Source of the DNA: Limnohabitans sp. 2KL-51
GTDB taxonomy: Bacteria > Pseudomonadota > Gammaproteobacteria > Burkholderiales > Burkholderiaceae_C
NCBI RefSeq assembly: GCF_003063645.1
Contig: NZ_NESJ01000014.1
Span: forward strand, 85,312 to 149,311
Direction: 5' to 3'
Length of the DNA stretch: 64,000 nt
A program made the translations under genes and the position numbers. Under the pieces are notes generated by a model. The model saw only the letters and a program-made list of their open reading frames with translations. It was not told the origin of the DNA and did not search any database. This document shows, piece after piece, positions 11,701 to 18,636 of the stretch (position 1 is the first letter of the stretch; each line of letters starts with the position of its first letter).

Positions 11701-13137
11701 GTTTCCAAATTGACAAATGTGATTCAAAATACAGTTCACATAACAGATCAAAGTCCTGTTATCGGTGAAGTTCCATTGACGCCGATACAGTCTTGGTTTT
11801 TTGAACAAATGAAGGACAGTTTGAACCACTTTCACCAAGCAGTGTGTTTACGATCAAAGCATCCGATAGAACTTGAACCATTAAAGAAAGCTTTTACCTC
11901 GGTTTGGATTCACCATGATGCGCTGCGAGCTAAATTTTCAATGAATTCAGGTTCTCAAGTATTTGCTGATCTAGGTGATGTACCTTCGATCACAGTCATT
12001 CAGTCTGCAGACAATGAAAATTTCAAGGATTATGAGAACAATGTTTATCATCACACCAATATTGAAGAAGGTCATCTTTTCAGTGCATTACTGATTTCTT
12101 CTAATAATCGTCAAGAACTCTTTTTAATTGCACATCATCTTGTAGTAGACAAAGTTTCTTGGGGTATCATTATTGAGGATTTTTCATCTTCCTATGAGTC
12201 AGCCCTAAAAGGTCAGACACCCGTATTACCTTTGAAGTCTGATTCATACAGAGATCATGCAGTTCGAATAAAGAACTTAAGCAATCTGTCTGATTGGTCT
12301 GACATGTCAATATATTGTAGAAATATCGCTGCACCATTGCCAGCATTTTTTGACAGAACAGATGGTTCCATTCGTCGTGGTGGCGACATGTTGGTCACAT
12401 CCAAGCTTGTTGAAATAAAAGCAACATCAGAACTTTTAGATTGTATCAAGGGTAGTAATGGAATCAATTTACAAGAAATTTTGCTTTTATCTCTAGGAAT
12501 GGCAATACACCGTGTCATTGGACAGTCTAATACATTGATAACACTTGAGTCACATGGTAGAGCTTGGCCTGAAAATCTTAATTGTCAACTCAATAGTTTA
12601 AATTTATCTCGCACAGTAGGTTGGTTCACTGTTCATTATCCCTATATGTTAGATCTTCATCCTAACTTGTCAATTAATGATCAGCTTTCACATGTCAAGC
12701 ACTCTTTGGATTCAATTCCTGATCAAGGTTGGAGTTTCGGTATTGTTGAGCCCATTATTCGCGCGCAAAATTCATCCAATCCTGTTACAGGTCAAGTAGG
12801 ATTTAACTATCTTGGAAATATGTCTTCCAAATCAGAGAACAGTCGTTTTGAAGTAATTTGGGAAACTGAGGGTGATACGGTAGGTTCAAACAGTCAAAGC
12901 CCTCATCCCCTTGATTTACTTTCTTACATTGAAGATAACCAAATTATCCTGCATCTGGCATACGATAAAATATCCGTTAAGAAAGAATTGGCCGATGGTT
13001 TATTAGCTTCAATTTTATCCAATTTATCTGAAATCAGAGATGGAATCTTGTTGGGTAATAAAAATATTGCTTTTACCACGAATAATTTTATTTACAAAGG
13101 ACTAGATGATTCTGATATTGATGATTTGCTCTCTTAA
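5740..13137 (+). CDS. NRPS, A-PCP-C-A(methyltransferase insert)-PCP-E
   Basis: A 2465-residue protein; AAAGAGG at 5727-5733 precedes the ATG. A1 spans residues 1-515 (FTSGSTGQPKA at 159, SGKVNRKAL near 505). PCP1 has LGGDSL with Ser563. The condensation domain spans about 620-1060 with HHIISDVW at 756, where the usual Gly after Asp is Val. A2 starts near 1090 (FTSGSTGEPKG at 1234); its C-terminal subdomain is split after SGHRIEIGEIE (1481-1491) by a methyltransferase of about 335 residues and resumes at LPSYAIP (1883) and NGKVDKKAL (1903). PCP2 has LGGDSM with Ser960+1000 (1960). The last domain is an epimerase (HHLVVDKVSW at 2132, RTVGWFTVHYP at 2291, GFNYLGN at 2354). The tail YKGLDDSDIDDLLS resembles donor docking segments of epimerase-ended NRPSs. 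Pocket residues read D-V-R-H-L-A-L-L-A for A1 and D-A-A-T-V-A-A-V-C for A2 (aromatic-type). It lacks an N-terminal C domain and a terminal thioesterase. Confidence 0.93.
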   Translation: MKYNVYFEQFEYQVTLQESSNAIVCSDGCYTYDKLNKLANQIAHTLIEAGIESKKQSIVGLFFSSGHNYVASLLGVAKAGAAFLPLSPDLPDDRLAGYIKKADCSYLITDRNHVPALQKVIDSISSSAQIITLDQCLEQTKQGNPGIAVGPADGCYVMFTSGSTGQPKAILGQQRGLSHFLRWELETLQLDSTVRSSWLAPVSFDVSLRDILVPLMAGGTLFWPDENTRMQPHRLVTWLQENKINLMHCVPTVLRLLTNALQESTTTLPAFPDMRFILIAGEPLFGFDIEKWRNNAGSNHELINLYGPSETTLAKLYYRIKQVPINLQQVIPIGIPLPHASVVILRDGTECTVGEIGEIYLRTPHRSLGYLNDPELTASAFIQNPLNLNSEDILYKTGDMGRLLEDGNVECLGREDNQIKINGIRIEYAEIENALRSVPGIHHCACSLHYFSDQRTLLVAYYTRSDNSTEPLELSEIRNQLDTLLPVVMHPQRFILLKNIPETISGKVNRKALPKPDELYYENNDFNQPETQTEKSLASIWSELLGIKLVGIDTSFSTLGGDSLRAIKFLMKIYQTFHVEISLGDFFQNNTIRNIGKILDKVKLEQTNEIIEKLPEADSYDVSPSQKRLWRLHQMGIAPDAYNLPMAYYISGQLEVGIFKEAFDILVDRHEALRTIFKDDNGVIKQVVLPKLNWQLEIDDIQFNENNNVRINNLVKLNAEYNFNLSAGPLFRLSLIKLPKENDTGLERYLLIFNVHHIISDVWSLTIMVRELSHLYESLKLKTSPTLSALRIQQRDITSWQEKYLNSEKGKNDATYWQNHFHNVPVPLDLPTDRSRPAVQTFNGKTIRKVLPLETSDLLREFANTEKVTLFVVLNTLTKILLMRYSGQNDIVTGSPVAGRNHYEMENQIGYFVNIIALNDTFNLEDNFKISLKKSNSTISEALIHQQYPFDSLVESLNLMRDMSRSPLFDVMVVVDTFDSFDLNLHGLEIKKFTEENNWNFSRYDLVFHFQTEAGQIILDINYNSDLFDYDRAIKLSNHFENLTKSALLSPNSPIGKLNLLSKSELEIIKLFSVGPSSVKNNFTISDLLKLVCDKNEQNLAVQQGHSSITYKNLLQYSDFLAYKLMKDYGVELGDRITVIAHRNIESVVCMLAIMRAGAIYVPIDPANPKGRIAGLIKKARSNLILLVSSSDFDLIENCNIPHFLINENSYIGEYVNDIKFPNITINDAAYLIFTSGSTGEPKGVIVPHGGFINMSLYQIDVFKIDTSDRVLQFASPSFDASLANMFMALFAGASIILPSKNSIESKDNFLEFIQLSQSTVVTLPTSFLRALNKDSLHSVRVLVTAGEAAPVEELAYYAESMNVFNAYGPTEFSVCASVYSVKSQDGSLQRIPIGKPISNSKIFILDSTGNFCPLGVPGEIFLAGTGLSLGYFDDIELTQSKFIFLDQLNEYVYKTGDIGCWLEDGSVDILGRNDDQIKISGHRIEIGEIEHALRDLPGIADATVTSILRSDKTLSLAAYYCLVPSVEIWPSVAEFFVYDDVVYSSMANDQRRNRRYRESFERHLKGKVVVDIGTGPFAILSRIAIDAGAKRVYAIDLLESTANKARQTVSELGLSDKIIVLQGDARSIQLPELVDFCISEIVGGIGGSEGAADIINQSRKLLKFPHQILPQRSVTHIAAVSLESGSWEKGFSNVAAHYVEKIFSEVGAPFDLRLCIKNFPNSALISSQGILEDLDFTNNVALESEHTECLIINKASSLTGFLVWLQLHIDSISSVDILENPDSWLPVYIPIDPNNIKLNIDDQLHLNIKRKLSKNLLNPDFIISGFIERDGEKIQNINCNSLHFGEGYRQTPFYQILFANNDIPKIDNLDSQAVRRSLAERLPSYAIPAFLISLDALPLNVNGKVDKKALPNPLSNNNIESLDNSVNPLEKIVLQVWRDVLGRQDIGVHDDFFMLGGDSMRAIQMISKFNLLGLSSEIRHIFQNPTVSKLTNVIQNTVHITDQSPVIGEVPLTPIQSWFFEQMKDSLNHFHQAVCLRSKHPIELEPLKKAFTSVWIHHDALRAKFSMNSGSQVFADLGDVPSITVIQSADNENFKDYENNVYHHTNIEEGHLFSALLISSNNRQELFLIAHHLVVDKVSWGIIIEDFSSSYESALKGQTPVLPLKSDSYRDHAVRIKNLSNLSDWSDMSIYCRNIAAPLPAFFDRTDGSIRRGGDMLVTSKLVEIKATSELLDCIKGSNGINLQEILLLSLGMAIHRVIGQSNTLITLESHGRAWPENLNCQLNSLNLSRTVGWFTVHYPYMLDLHPNLSINDQLSHVKHSLDSIPDQGWSFGIVEPIIRAQNSSNPVTGQVGFNYLGNMSSKSENSRFEVIWETEGDTVGSNSQSPHPLDLLSYIEDNQIILHLAYDKISVKKELADGLLASILSNLSEIRDGILLGNKNIAFTTNNFIYKGLDDSDIDDLLS
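10312..11320 (+). other. PRMT-like methyltransferase domain embedded in adenylation domain A2
   Basis: Residues about 1525-1860 of the NRPS. The SAM-binding strand reads VVVDIGTGPFAIL (1569-1581), followed by AGAKRVYAIDL, which aligns with the corresponding region of protein arginine methyltransferases. SEIVGGIGGSEG (1640-1651) matches the PRMT double-Glu loop, with both glutamates kept. After it come barrel-type strands, including GFLVWLQLHI (1761) and NPDSWLPVYI (1781); in the last, the family's THW loop seems to be DSW, so the histidine is gone. The insertion point between adenylation motifs A8 and A9 is the classic site for NRPS methyltransferases, but those are usually of a different N-MT type. 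Whether it methylates N, O or a side chain cannot be read from sequence. Confidence 0.8.
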
Positions 13138-13161
13138 TAAATATAAGTTATTTCAAATTCC

Positions 13162-13923
13162 ATGGATCATTTAATCTCCAAATATCCCCGTGGTGCTCGG
13201 TGGATGGACAGTCGCATCGGCAATAAACCGCTTATGGTTTGCCTTCCTTTTGCTGGTGGTGGGGCATCCATATTTGCAGGTTGGAAGCATGCACTTTCAG
13301 AATATGTCGAAGTGAGCCCTATTTATTTACCTGGGAGAGAAGTTAGATCTAATGAACTTCCAATTTCGAATATGCTTACATTAATTAGTGAGTTGGTATC
13401 ATACTGGAAATATTGTGATTTTATTCCTGATGTGGTATTTGGGCACAGTATGGGTGCTGCTTTAGGATATGAGTTGTGTGCTGCTCTTCAATCAAATGGT
13501 TTACCAGTACCTAAATTGTTGATCTTGTCTGGACACGCGTGTCCAGAGTCTAGAATCTTTAATTCGTTTAATCATTTAGAAGATAGTACATTTATTAAAT
13601 CTATCTTTTCTCTTGGGGGTTTAGATCCTGAGATTACAAAAAGTCCAGAACTAATTGCATATTTATTACCAATTTTAAGGGCTGACTTTACTTTAATTGA
13701 AACATGGAAGCCTTCAGAAGTTATTCTTTCAGATACTGATATTTTGACAATTTCCGGTGAACAAGATGAGTCAGCTTCTTTAAAAAAAATGATTGGTTGG
13801 AATAAATACACTAGCTGTCAAGTAAACTCAATCACAATACAAGGAAATCATTTTTTTATACAGCAACAACGCTCTGAGTTATTAATCTTGCTTAAAAATA
13901 AACTCATGAATTTTTTTAAATAA
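13162..13923 (+). CDS. type II thioesterase of the PKS/NRPS cluster
   Basis: A 253-residue alpha/beta hydrolase of the GrsT/RifR family. LPFAGGGAS (about residue 29) is the family's N-terminal signature, GHSMGAA holds the nucleophile Ser96, and GNHFFIQQ near the C terminus holds the catalytic histidine; SGEQDE supplies a likely acidic residue. Such enzymes remove aberrant acyl groups from carrier proteins. It begins 24 bases after the NRPS stop and ends 5 bases before the PPTase gene, so it is co-transcribed. The NRPS has no integrated thioesterase, so a release role is possible but not shown. Confidence 0.9.
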   Translation: MDHLISKYPRGARWMDSRIGNKPLMVCLPFAGGGASIFAGWKHALSEYVEVSPIYLPGREVRSNELPISNMLTLISELVSYWKYCDFIPDVVFGHSMGAALGYELCAALQSNGLPVPKLLILSGHACPESRIFNSFNHLEDSTFIKSIFSLGGLDPEITKSPELIAYLLPILRADFTLIETWKPSEVILSDTDILTISGEQDESASLKKMIGWNKYTSCQVNSITIQGNHFFIQQQRSELLILLKNKLMNFFK

Positions 13924-13928
13924 TTAAA

Positions 13929-14585
13929 ATGTTTAATATTGAATTTTCATCAATAGATTCTTATGATGATATTTCTGAATCATTTTTAATTCTTTCTGAA
14001 ACTGAAAAATTGCGTGCAAGAAAGTTTCTTAAAATACAGGATAGTTTGCGATTTAAATTAGGTCGTATTTTGGTGCGTAATCGTCTTTCTAAAGAGCTGG
14101 GTTTAAGTCCAGAAAAAGTACCAATTCTAATAAATAGTTTAGGGAAACCAATTTGTCCAATCAGTAATTCTTCAGAGTTTTCAATTTCACATGCAGGTTC
14201 TTTAGTGGTTGTTGGTTGGTCTGATTTACCCATTGGTGTTGATATTGAGCCTTTGACTGCATTATTGGATCCAAATTTGGATAATTTAATATTTAATACA
14301 AATGAAATAAATTCCTTTATCGATTTGGAAGAGGATAATAATTATCATCGACTGATGTTATTTGTTGCCAAAGAAGCTGTTTTAAAGTGTTTGGGTTTGG
14401 GTTTTAGTGTTGATCCAAAATTGGTAGAACTTAAAGAGTTTATAAAACCTTGTAAAATTTTTTCAGCCTCCTATTCGGATAATTTGATTTTTGTCAAGAT
14501 TTTAAATCTTCCCAGTGGTTATCTGCTCGGTGTGGCGTCACATTCATTTGACAGACTTTTTTTAAAAAAGGCATGTGCAGAATAA
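13929..14585 (+). CDS. Sfp-type 4'-phosphopantetheinyl transferase
   Basis: A 218-residue protein that would convert apo carrier domains of the cluster to holo form. GVDIEPL (Asp105, Glu107) is the magnesium site and FVAKEAVLKCLG (Lys148, Glu149) the second conserved motif; SISHAG corresponds to the CoA-binding histidine region. It is the last gene of the AT-rich operon, starting 5 bases after the thioesterase stop. The stop codon coincides with the step to GC-rich sequence. Having its own PPTase makes the cluster largely self-sufficient. Confidence 0.9.
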   Translation: MFNIEFSSIDSYDDISESFLILSETEKLRARKFLKIQDSLRFKLGRILVRNRLSKELGLSPEKVPILINSLGKPICPISNSSEFSISHAGSLVVVGWSDLPIGVDIEPLTALLDPNLDNLIFNTNEINSFIDLEEDNNYHRLMLFVAKEAVLKCLGLGFSVDPKLVELKEFIKPCKIFSASYSDNLIFVKILNLPSGYLLGVASHSFDRLFLKKACAE

Positions 14586-14603
14586 ACCCGCTCCCGCACG
14601 CTC

Positions 14604-14645
14604 CGACGAGCCTGAGTGATCCGATCGAATTCAATGGACTCGTCG
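14604..14645. repeat. inverted repeat at the junction between AT-rich cluster and GC-rich segment
   Basis: CGACGAG at 14604-14610 and CTCGTCG at 14639-14645 form a 7-base inverted repeat with a 28-base spacer. It lies in the 80-base gap between the convergent PPTase and old-yellow-enzyme genes. It could act as a weak bidirectional terminator or mark a junction; no T-tract follows, so neither role is well supported. Confidence 0.3.
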
Positions 14646-14665
14646 CGGGAAGTAGGCGCTGCGAC

Positions 14666-15799
14666 TCACGCTGCCGGTCCCCAGCCAGCCTTTTCACGCT
14701 GGTCGAGCCACCACTGATAGACCGGCGCCATTTGCCGGTATTCGGGGGCAACCTTGAGCTGCAGGGCGGCATGCTGCACCCAGTAGGGGTTGGCCAGCAT
14801 TTCGCGGCCTAGCGCGACAAGATCGGCCTGTCCCTTGGCAATGATGGCCTGTGCATGCTCTGGCTCGATGATCAGGCCGACCGCTATCGTGGGGATCTGG
14901 GCATCACGACGAACGCGCTCGGCATACGGCACCTGAAACCCCATGCGCCGCTTCTCTGCTGTCGCCTGTGTCGCTCTCGTACCGATGCCACCCGCTGAAC
15001 AGTCCATAGCGTCAACGCCACGTGCTTTCAGCTCTCGTGCCAGCAGCACTGATTCGTCGATAGTCCAGCCGCCATCGTCTACCGAAGAGCAACGAAAAAA
15101 CAGCGGTTTGTGAGAGGGCCAGCGGGCGCGTACCGCGCTTGTCACTTCCAGAACGAAACGCATGCGGTTGGCCAAGCTGCCGCCCCACCGGTCGGCGCGA
15201 AGATTGGACAGTGGCGAGAGGAATTGATGCAGCAGGTAGCCATGCGCGCCGTGCAGCTCGATCACGTCAAACCCCGCCTCATCAGCCCGTTGAGCTGCCT
15301 GCGCAAAGGCATTGATCACAGCCATGATGTCGTCCTCGCCCATCTCGCGGGGCACTGGCCAACCCGGCCCGTGAGCGATGGCGCTGGGGCCGATCACCTC
15401 CCAGTGCGCCTGCCCTTCGATCGGCTGGCTGCGATCGAGTGGGCCATTGCCTTCCCAAGGACGCTGGGTCCCGGCCCGGCGACCCGCGTGGTTCAGCTGA
15501 ATACCGACAGCAGCGCCTTGCTGGTGGAGAAAGTCGACGATGCGGCGCAGCGCTGGCACCTGTGCGTCCTGCCACAGACCCAGGTCGCCGACTGTTCCCA
15601 GTCCACGGCGTTCCACCTTACTGGCCTCCATGAACACCAGGCCGGCACCGCCCAGAGCAAACTTGGCGAAATGCGCAAAGTGCCAGTCGGTGGCGACACC
15701 GTCGATGGCGGCGTACTGGGCCATCGGGGACACCATGACCCGATTTTTCAGGGTCAGGCTGCGCAGCGTGAACGGGGAAAACAGTGGAGATTCATGCAT
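14666..15799 (-). CDS. old yellow enzyme family NADH:flavin oxidoreductase (YqjM-like)
   Basis: FMN-dependent TIM-barrel oxidoreductase of 377 residues, reducing activated C=C bonds with NAD(P)H. I start it at 15799 (MHESPLFSP) because family members begin a few residues before LFSPFTLRSLTLKNR; the longer frame to 15844 adds no family sequence. QLNHAGRRAG holds the conserved substrate-binding histidine, and ELHGAHGYLLHQFLSP and NLRADRWGG are family motifs. In YqjM the early motif is SPMCMYS with a redox-tuning cysteine; here it is SPMAQYA, so that cysteine is lost. It is the last gene of a minus-strand run. The substrate is unknown; neighbours suggest catabolism of a xenobiotic or natural amide. 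Confidence 0.9.
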   Translation of the reverse strand: MHESPLFSPFTLRSLTLKNRVMVSPMAQYAAIDGVATDWHFAHFAKFALGGAGLVFMEASKVERRGLGTVGDLGLWQDAQVPALRRIVDFLHQQGAAVGIQLNHAGRRAGTQRPWEGNGPLDRSQPIEGQAHWEVIGPSAIAHGPGWPVPREMGEDDIMAVINAFAQAAQRADEAGFDVIELHGAHGYLLHQFLSPLSNLRADRWGGSLANRMRFVLEVTSAVRARWPSHKPLFFRCSSVDDGGWTIDESVLLARELKARGVDAMDCSAGGIGTRATQATAEKRRMGFQVPYAERVRRDAQIPTIAVGLIIEPEHAQAIIAKGQADLVALGREMLANPYWVQHAALQLKVAPEYRQMAPVYQWWLDQREKAGWGPAA

Positions 15800-15871
15800 G
15801 GGAGTGATGTGAGTTCGACAGGGCCACAAGACGGCGAGCCCCAAAACCGGATACGGATGAGGCTCTGGCCA

Positions 15872-16936
15872 TCAGGAAGCATCGAGCACACGATGCGCCA
15901 GCGCCTGTCCGGTGGCCTCCGTCCCGAGCTTTCCCCCTACGTCGGACGTGGCCTGCCCCTGTGAAATCGCATCCACCACCGCAGAATCGATCGCTGCAGC
16001 CGCCTTCAGAAAGGACTCGAGGCCTTGTCGCTTTCCATGACTTGCGAGCAGCTGGCTGGCAGACAGAATCAGGGCACACGGATTGGCCATGTTCATGCCA
16101 GCGATGTCCGGCGCTGAGCCATGGGCAGCCTGGGCCATCGCGTGCAGATCACCGGCGTTGAGGGATCCGCCCAGTCCCAGGCTACCGGAGAGTTCTGCGG
16201 TGAGGTCGCTCAGGATGTCGCCAAACATGTTGGTGGTGACGATGACATCGAACCGGGCCGGGTTGCGAACGACGTGCGCCATCATCGCGTCAACGATGCA
16301 ATCGTCCACCACCAGATCCGGGTAGTGGCTGGCCACTTCACGGCAAATTTGGATGAACATCCCGTCGCCCAGCTTCAGTACGTTGGCCTTGTGCACGATG
16401 GTCAAGCGGCGACGCCGCGTCATGGCCAGCTCGCAGGCTGCCCGGGCCACGCGCTCGCAACAGTGACGGGTGATGCGACGCAGCGAGATCACCACGTCCG
16501 GCGTGATCAGCATCTCACTGCTGCCCGACTCGATGTTCCGGTCCGCATAAAACCCCTCTGTGTTTTCGCGCACAACCACCAGGTCGAACGCGCCCACCTT
16601 GCTGGGCACACCGGGGTAAGTCCGGGCCGGTCGCACGTTGGCGTAGAGATCGAGCGCTTTGCGAAAGAACTTGGACGGATTGATCTCGCCCTTGGATTCA
16701 TCCTTGAAATCGTACGTCGCCATCGGCCCCAGGATCAGCCCATCGGCTTGGCGCACCTTTTCGAGCAGCGCGGGCGTGACAGTCGCGCCATGCCGGCGCA
16801 GGCTCTCATGGCCAGCGATATCGGGCATGAAATCAAGCCCGAGAGCAAAGCGACGCGAAGCCGCTTCGAGCACCGCCATCGTGGCAGAAGCAATCTCTGG
16901 GCCGATGCCATCTCCCGGCAGAAGAACTATTTTCAT
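15872..16936 (-). CDS. isocitrate/isopropylmalate dehydrogenase family enzyme
   Basis: A 354-residue beta-decarboxylating dehydrogenase. LLPGDGIGPEI opens the protein, VVVRENTEGFYADRN gives the family substrate motif, VHKANVLKLGDGMF has the catalytic lysine, and FGDILSDLTAELSGSLGL has the metal-binding aspartates. The C-terminal half has AAHGSAPDIAG. The RENTEG form is nearer to isocitrate, homoisocitrate or tartrate dehydrogenases than to LeuB, and no leuCD genes are nearby, so a catabolic (R)-hydroxy-acid role is more likely. The start codon at 16936 gives the canonical MKIVLLPGDGIG. Confidence 0.88.
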   Translation of the reverse strand: MKIVLLPGDGIGPEIASATMAVLEAASRRFALGLDFMPDIAGHESLRRHGATVTPALLEKVRQADGLILGPMATYDFKDESKGEINPSKFFRKALDLYANVRPARTYPGVPSKVGAFDLVVVRENTEGFYADRNIESGSSEMLITPDVVISLRRITRHCCERVARAACELAMTRRRRLTIVHKANVLKLGDGMFIQICREVASHYPDLVVDDCIVDAMMAHVVRNPARFDVIVTTNMFGDILSDLTAELSGSLGLGGSLNAGDLHAMAQAAHGSAPDIAGMNMANPCALILSASQLLASHGKRQGLESFLKAAAAIDSAVVDAISQGQATSDVGGKLGTEATGQALAHRVLDAS

Positions 16937-16989
16937 GGTGCTTGATTTCCGGGCGATGCCCTGTTGAAGACAAAGGCAAGCATGTGAGA

Positions 16990-18483
16990 TCAGCTTGTGT
17001 GGACGCGGCCCAGCGGTTTGAGACGAACGCCAGAACGAAGCTTGCGGAAGGGGTAATCGCTGGGATCGGCCCCGTAGTAGCCGGGCGCCAGCACAACCAG
17101 AACAGCCTCGGCCAGGGGCTCGAACTCCGCCCGGTAGTGACAGGTGCTCTTAAGCGCAAGGATCTTCTGCGCTGCGGGCTCGACGCCCAGATGGCGAAAT
17201 GGCGCTTGGTCGTAGGCTTGCGCACGCTTGCTGGTGACCGCCACACGCACGCCACCCACTCGCAGCAGCGCCATCAGGCCCAGATCCACCTGGCGACCGC
17301 CGGTGACCGCACCGGTCGTCATGAACTGCCCACTGCCCAGCGCCTCAATCGTGAATGAGGCTGAAAACGGCGTCACGCCCTGCGGACCGGACCGGCCGCC
17401 CAGGTCCAGCGTCAGCAGTTGGCCCACACCGGCCGCATGCGCTGCCGCTGCCGCTTGGGCGTCGCAAAGCAATCCCATCACGGCCCCCTGCGCATCAGCC
17501 GCCACGAGCGCCTTGAGCAAGCCCGTGGCATCTGCGGTGCCACCGCAGCCCGGGTTGTCTTGCGTGTCGGCGAGCACAACCGGACGATTGGCGGTCTGCG
17601 CGATGGCGATGGCGCGCGCCACCCCTTCCTGCGGTGAGAACATTTCCTCGGCAAACTGCCCCTCCCGCTCGACGATCGCATCGAACATCACATCAGCTGC
17701 ACGGTCCGCCGCGTCCTGAGTCCAGGCATGCGCAATGACGGAGGGACCACACCAGTGCAGGTCAGAGGGAGGAAACCCGGCCAGGTAGGACAGGTTCACT
17801 ACCTCCTTTTCGAGCACCTGGGAGAGACTGACCACGTGCTGGGAGGGATCGACCATCGTGCATTGGCCGTTGAGCGGAATTAGAAACGGCAATTTGCGCA
17901 ATGCACGACCAGTGGGCCGACCACGCGCGAGCAGCGTCTCACAGACCTGGGCCGCATAGCCGCCGGTTTCGATGCGGTCCACGTGCGGATAGGTGCGGTA
18001 GGCGATCAGCCCGTCGGTCAGTTGCACCATCTCTGGCGTGACATTGGCATGGTAGTCCAGGCTAATCACGATAGGCACCTGCTCGCCCACCGCCGCACGG
18101 ACCCTTCGCAGCAGCTCACCCTCTCCGTCCTCGAAGTCATCGGTCACCATCGCACCATGCAGGTCGAGATAGACCGCATCCAGGGGCATGGCCTGCGACA
18201 ACAGGCCCACGATGCTGCCCGCAATGCGCTCGAAGGCGTCACGCGTGACCATTCCGCCCGCACCGCCACTGGTCCACAGCAGCGGTACCAGGTCGTGCGA
18301 ACTGCGCATGGCCCGAATGAACCCGGTGATCGCAAAGCTGGTGTCGCTCAGCCAGGTCAGTACCTCGTCGCCGTACACCAGGGGCGGACGGTCGCGATGC
18401 GAAGCGAAATAGGAAAAATCGGTGCGCGAGTCGACGAAGCAGTTGGTCTCGTGCTGGAAACCGGCGATTGCGATGCGTGCCAT
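16990..18483 (-). CDS. M81 family metallopeptidase (MlrC-like)
   Basis: A 497-residue protein beginning MARIAIAGFQHETNCF, the hallmark start of the MlrC family named for the last step of microcystin/nodularin linear-peptide breakdown in sphingomonads. Two family regions are visible: the N-terminal metal-binding part (LDLHGAMVTDDFEDGEGELL, YHANVTPEM) and the C-terminal part after residue 300 (DTQDNPGCGGTADATGLL). Most homologues in Burkholderiales have no known substrate, so microcystin is not implied by homology alone. It lies 53 bases upstream of the dehydrogenase gene on the same strand and is likely in the same transcript. Confidence 0.88.
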   Translation of the reverse strand: MARIAIAGFQHETNCFVDSRTDFSYFASHRDRPPLVYGDEVLTWLSDTSFAITGFIRAMRSSHDLVPLLWTSGGAGGMVTRDAFERIAGSIVGLLSQAMPLDAVYLDLHGAMVTDDFEDGEGELLRRVRAAVGEQVPIVISLDYHANVTPEMVQLTDGLIAYRTYPHVDRIETGGYAAQVCETLLARGRPTGRALRKLPFLIPLNGQCTMVDPSQHVVSLSQVLEKEVVNLSYLAGFPPSDLHWCGPSVIAHAWTQDAADRAADVMFDAIVEREGQFAEEMFSPQEGVARAIAIAQTANRPVVLADTQDNPGCGGTADATGLLKALVAADAQGAVMGLLCDAQAAAAAHAAGVGQLLTLDLGGRSGPQGVTPFSASFTIEALGSGQFMTTGAVTGGRQVDLGLMALLRVGGVRVAVTSKRAQAYDQAPFRHLGVEPAAQKILALKSTCHYRAEFEPLAEAVLVVLAPGYYGADPSDYPFRKLRSGVRLKPLGRVHTS

Positions 18484-18497
18484 GCGTGGGTCCGTAT

Positions 18498-18614
18498 TCA
18501 GTAAAAGTCCGAACCGCGGTCAATTCCGAGGGCGGTTCCGGTGATGAAGGAAGATTCGTCGCTGGTGAAAAAAACGGGCTGCGCCACCGCCTTAGTCGTC
18601 ACGAACCAGTGCAT
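18498..18614 (-). pseudogene. 3' remnant of a short-chain dehydrogenase/reductase gene
   Basis: Between the M81 gene and the deacetylase, the minus strand reads AQPVFFTSDESSFITGTALG followed by IDRGSDFY and a stop at 18498-18500. This is the typical C-terminal end of an SDR enzyme (substrate-loop helix, SSFITG, then the D-x-G segment). Only about 38 codons are left; an in-frame TAG at 18624-18626 closes the frame upstream and no Rossmann nucleotide-binding part is present. It is therefore a gene fossil left by a deletion in the cassette. Confidence 0.72.
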
Positions 18615-18636
18615 CCGGAGCATCTACCCAGCAGCA

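Noticed and set aside
1..13137. Assignment of the cluster to microcystin, iturin or another named product
   Set aside because: The domain order and pocket residues do not match any of these lines fully and the 5' part of the cluster is missing.
16990..18483. MlrC homologue as proof of microcystin degradation
   Set aside because: M81 proteins are widespread with unknown substrates, and mlrA, mlrB and mlrD are not in the window.
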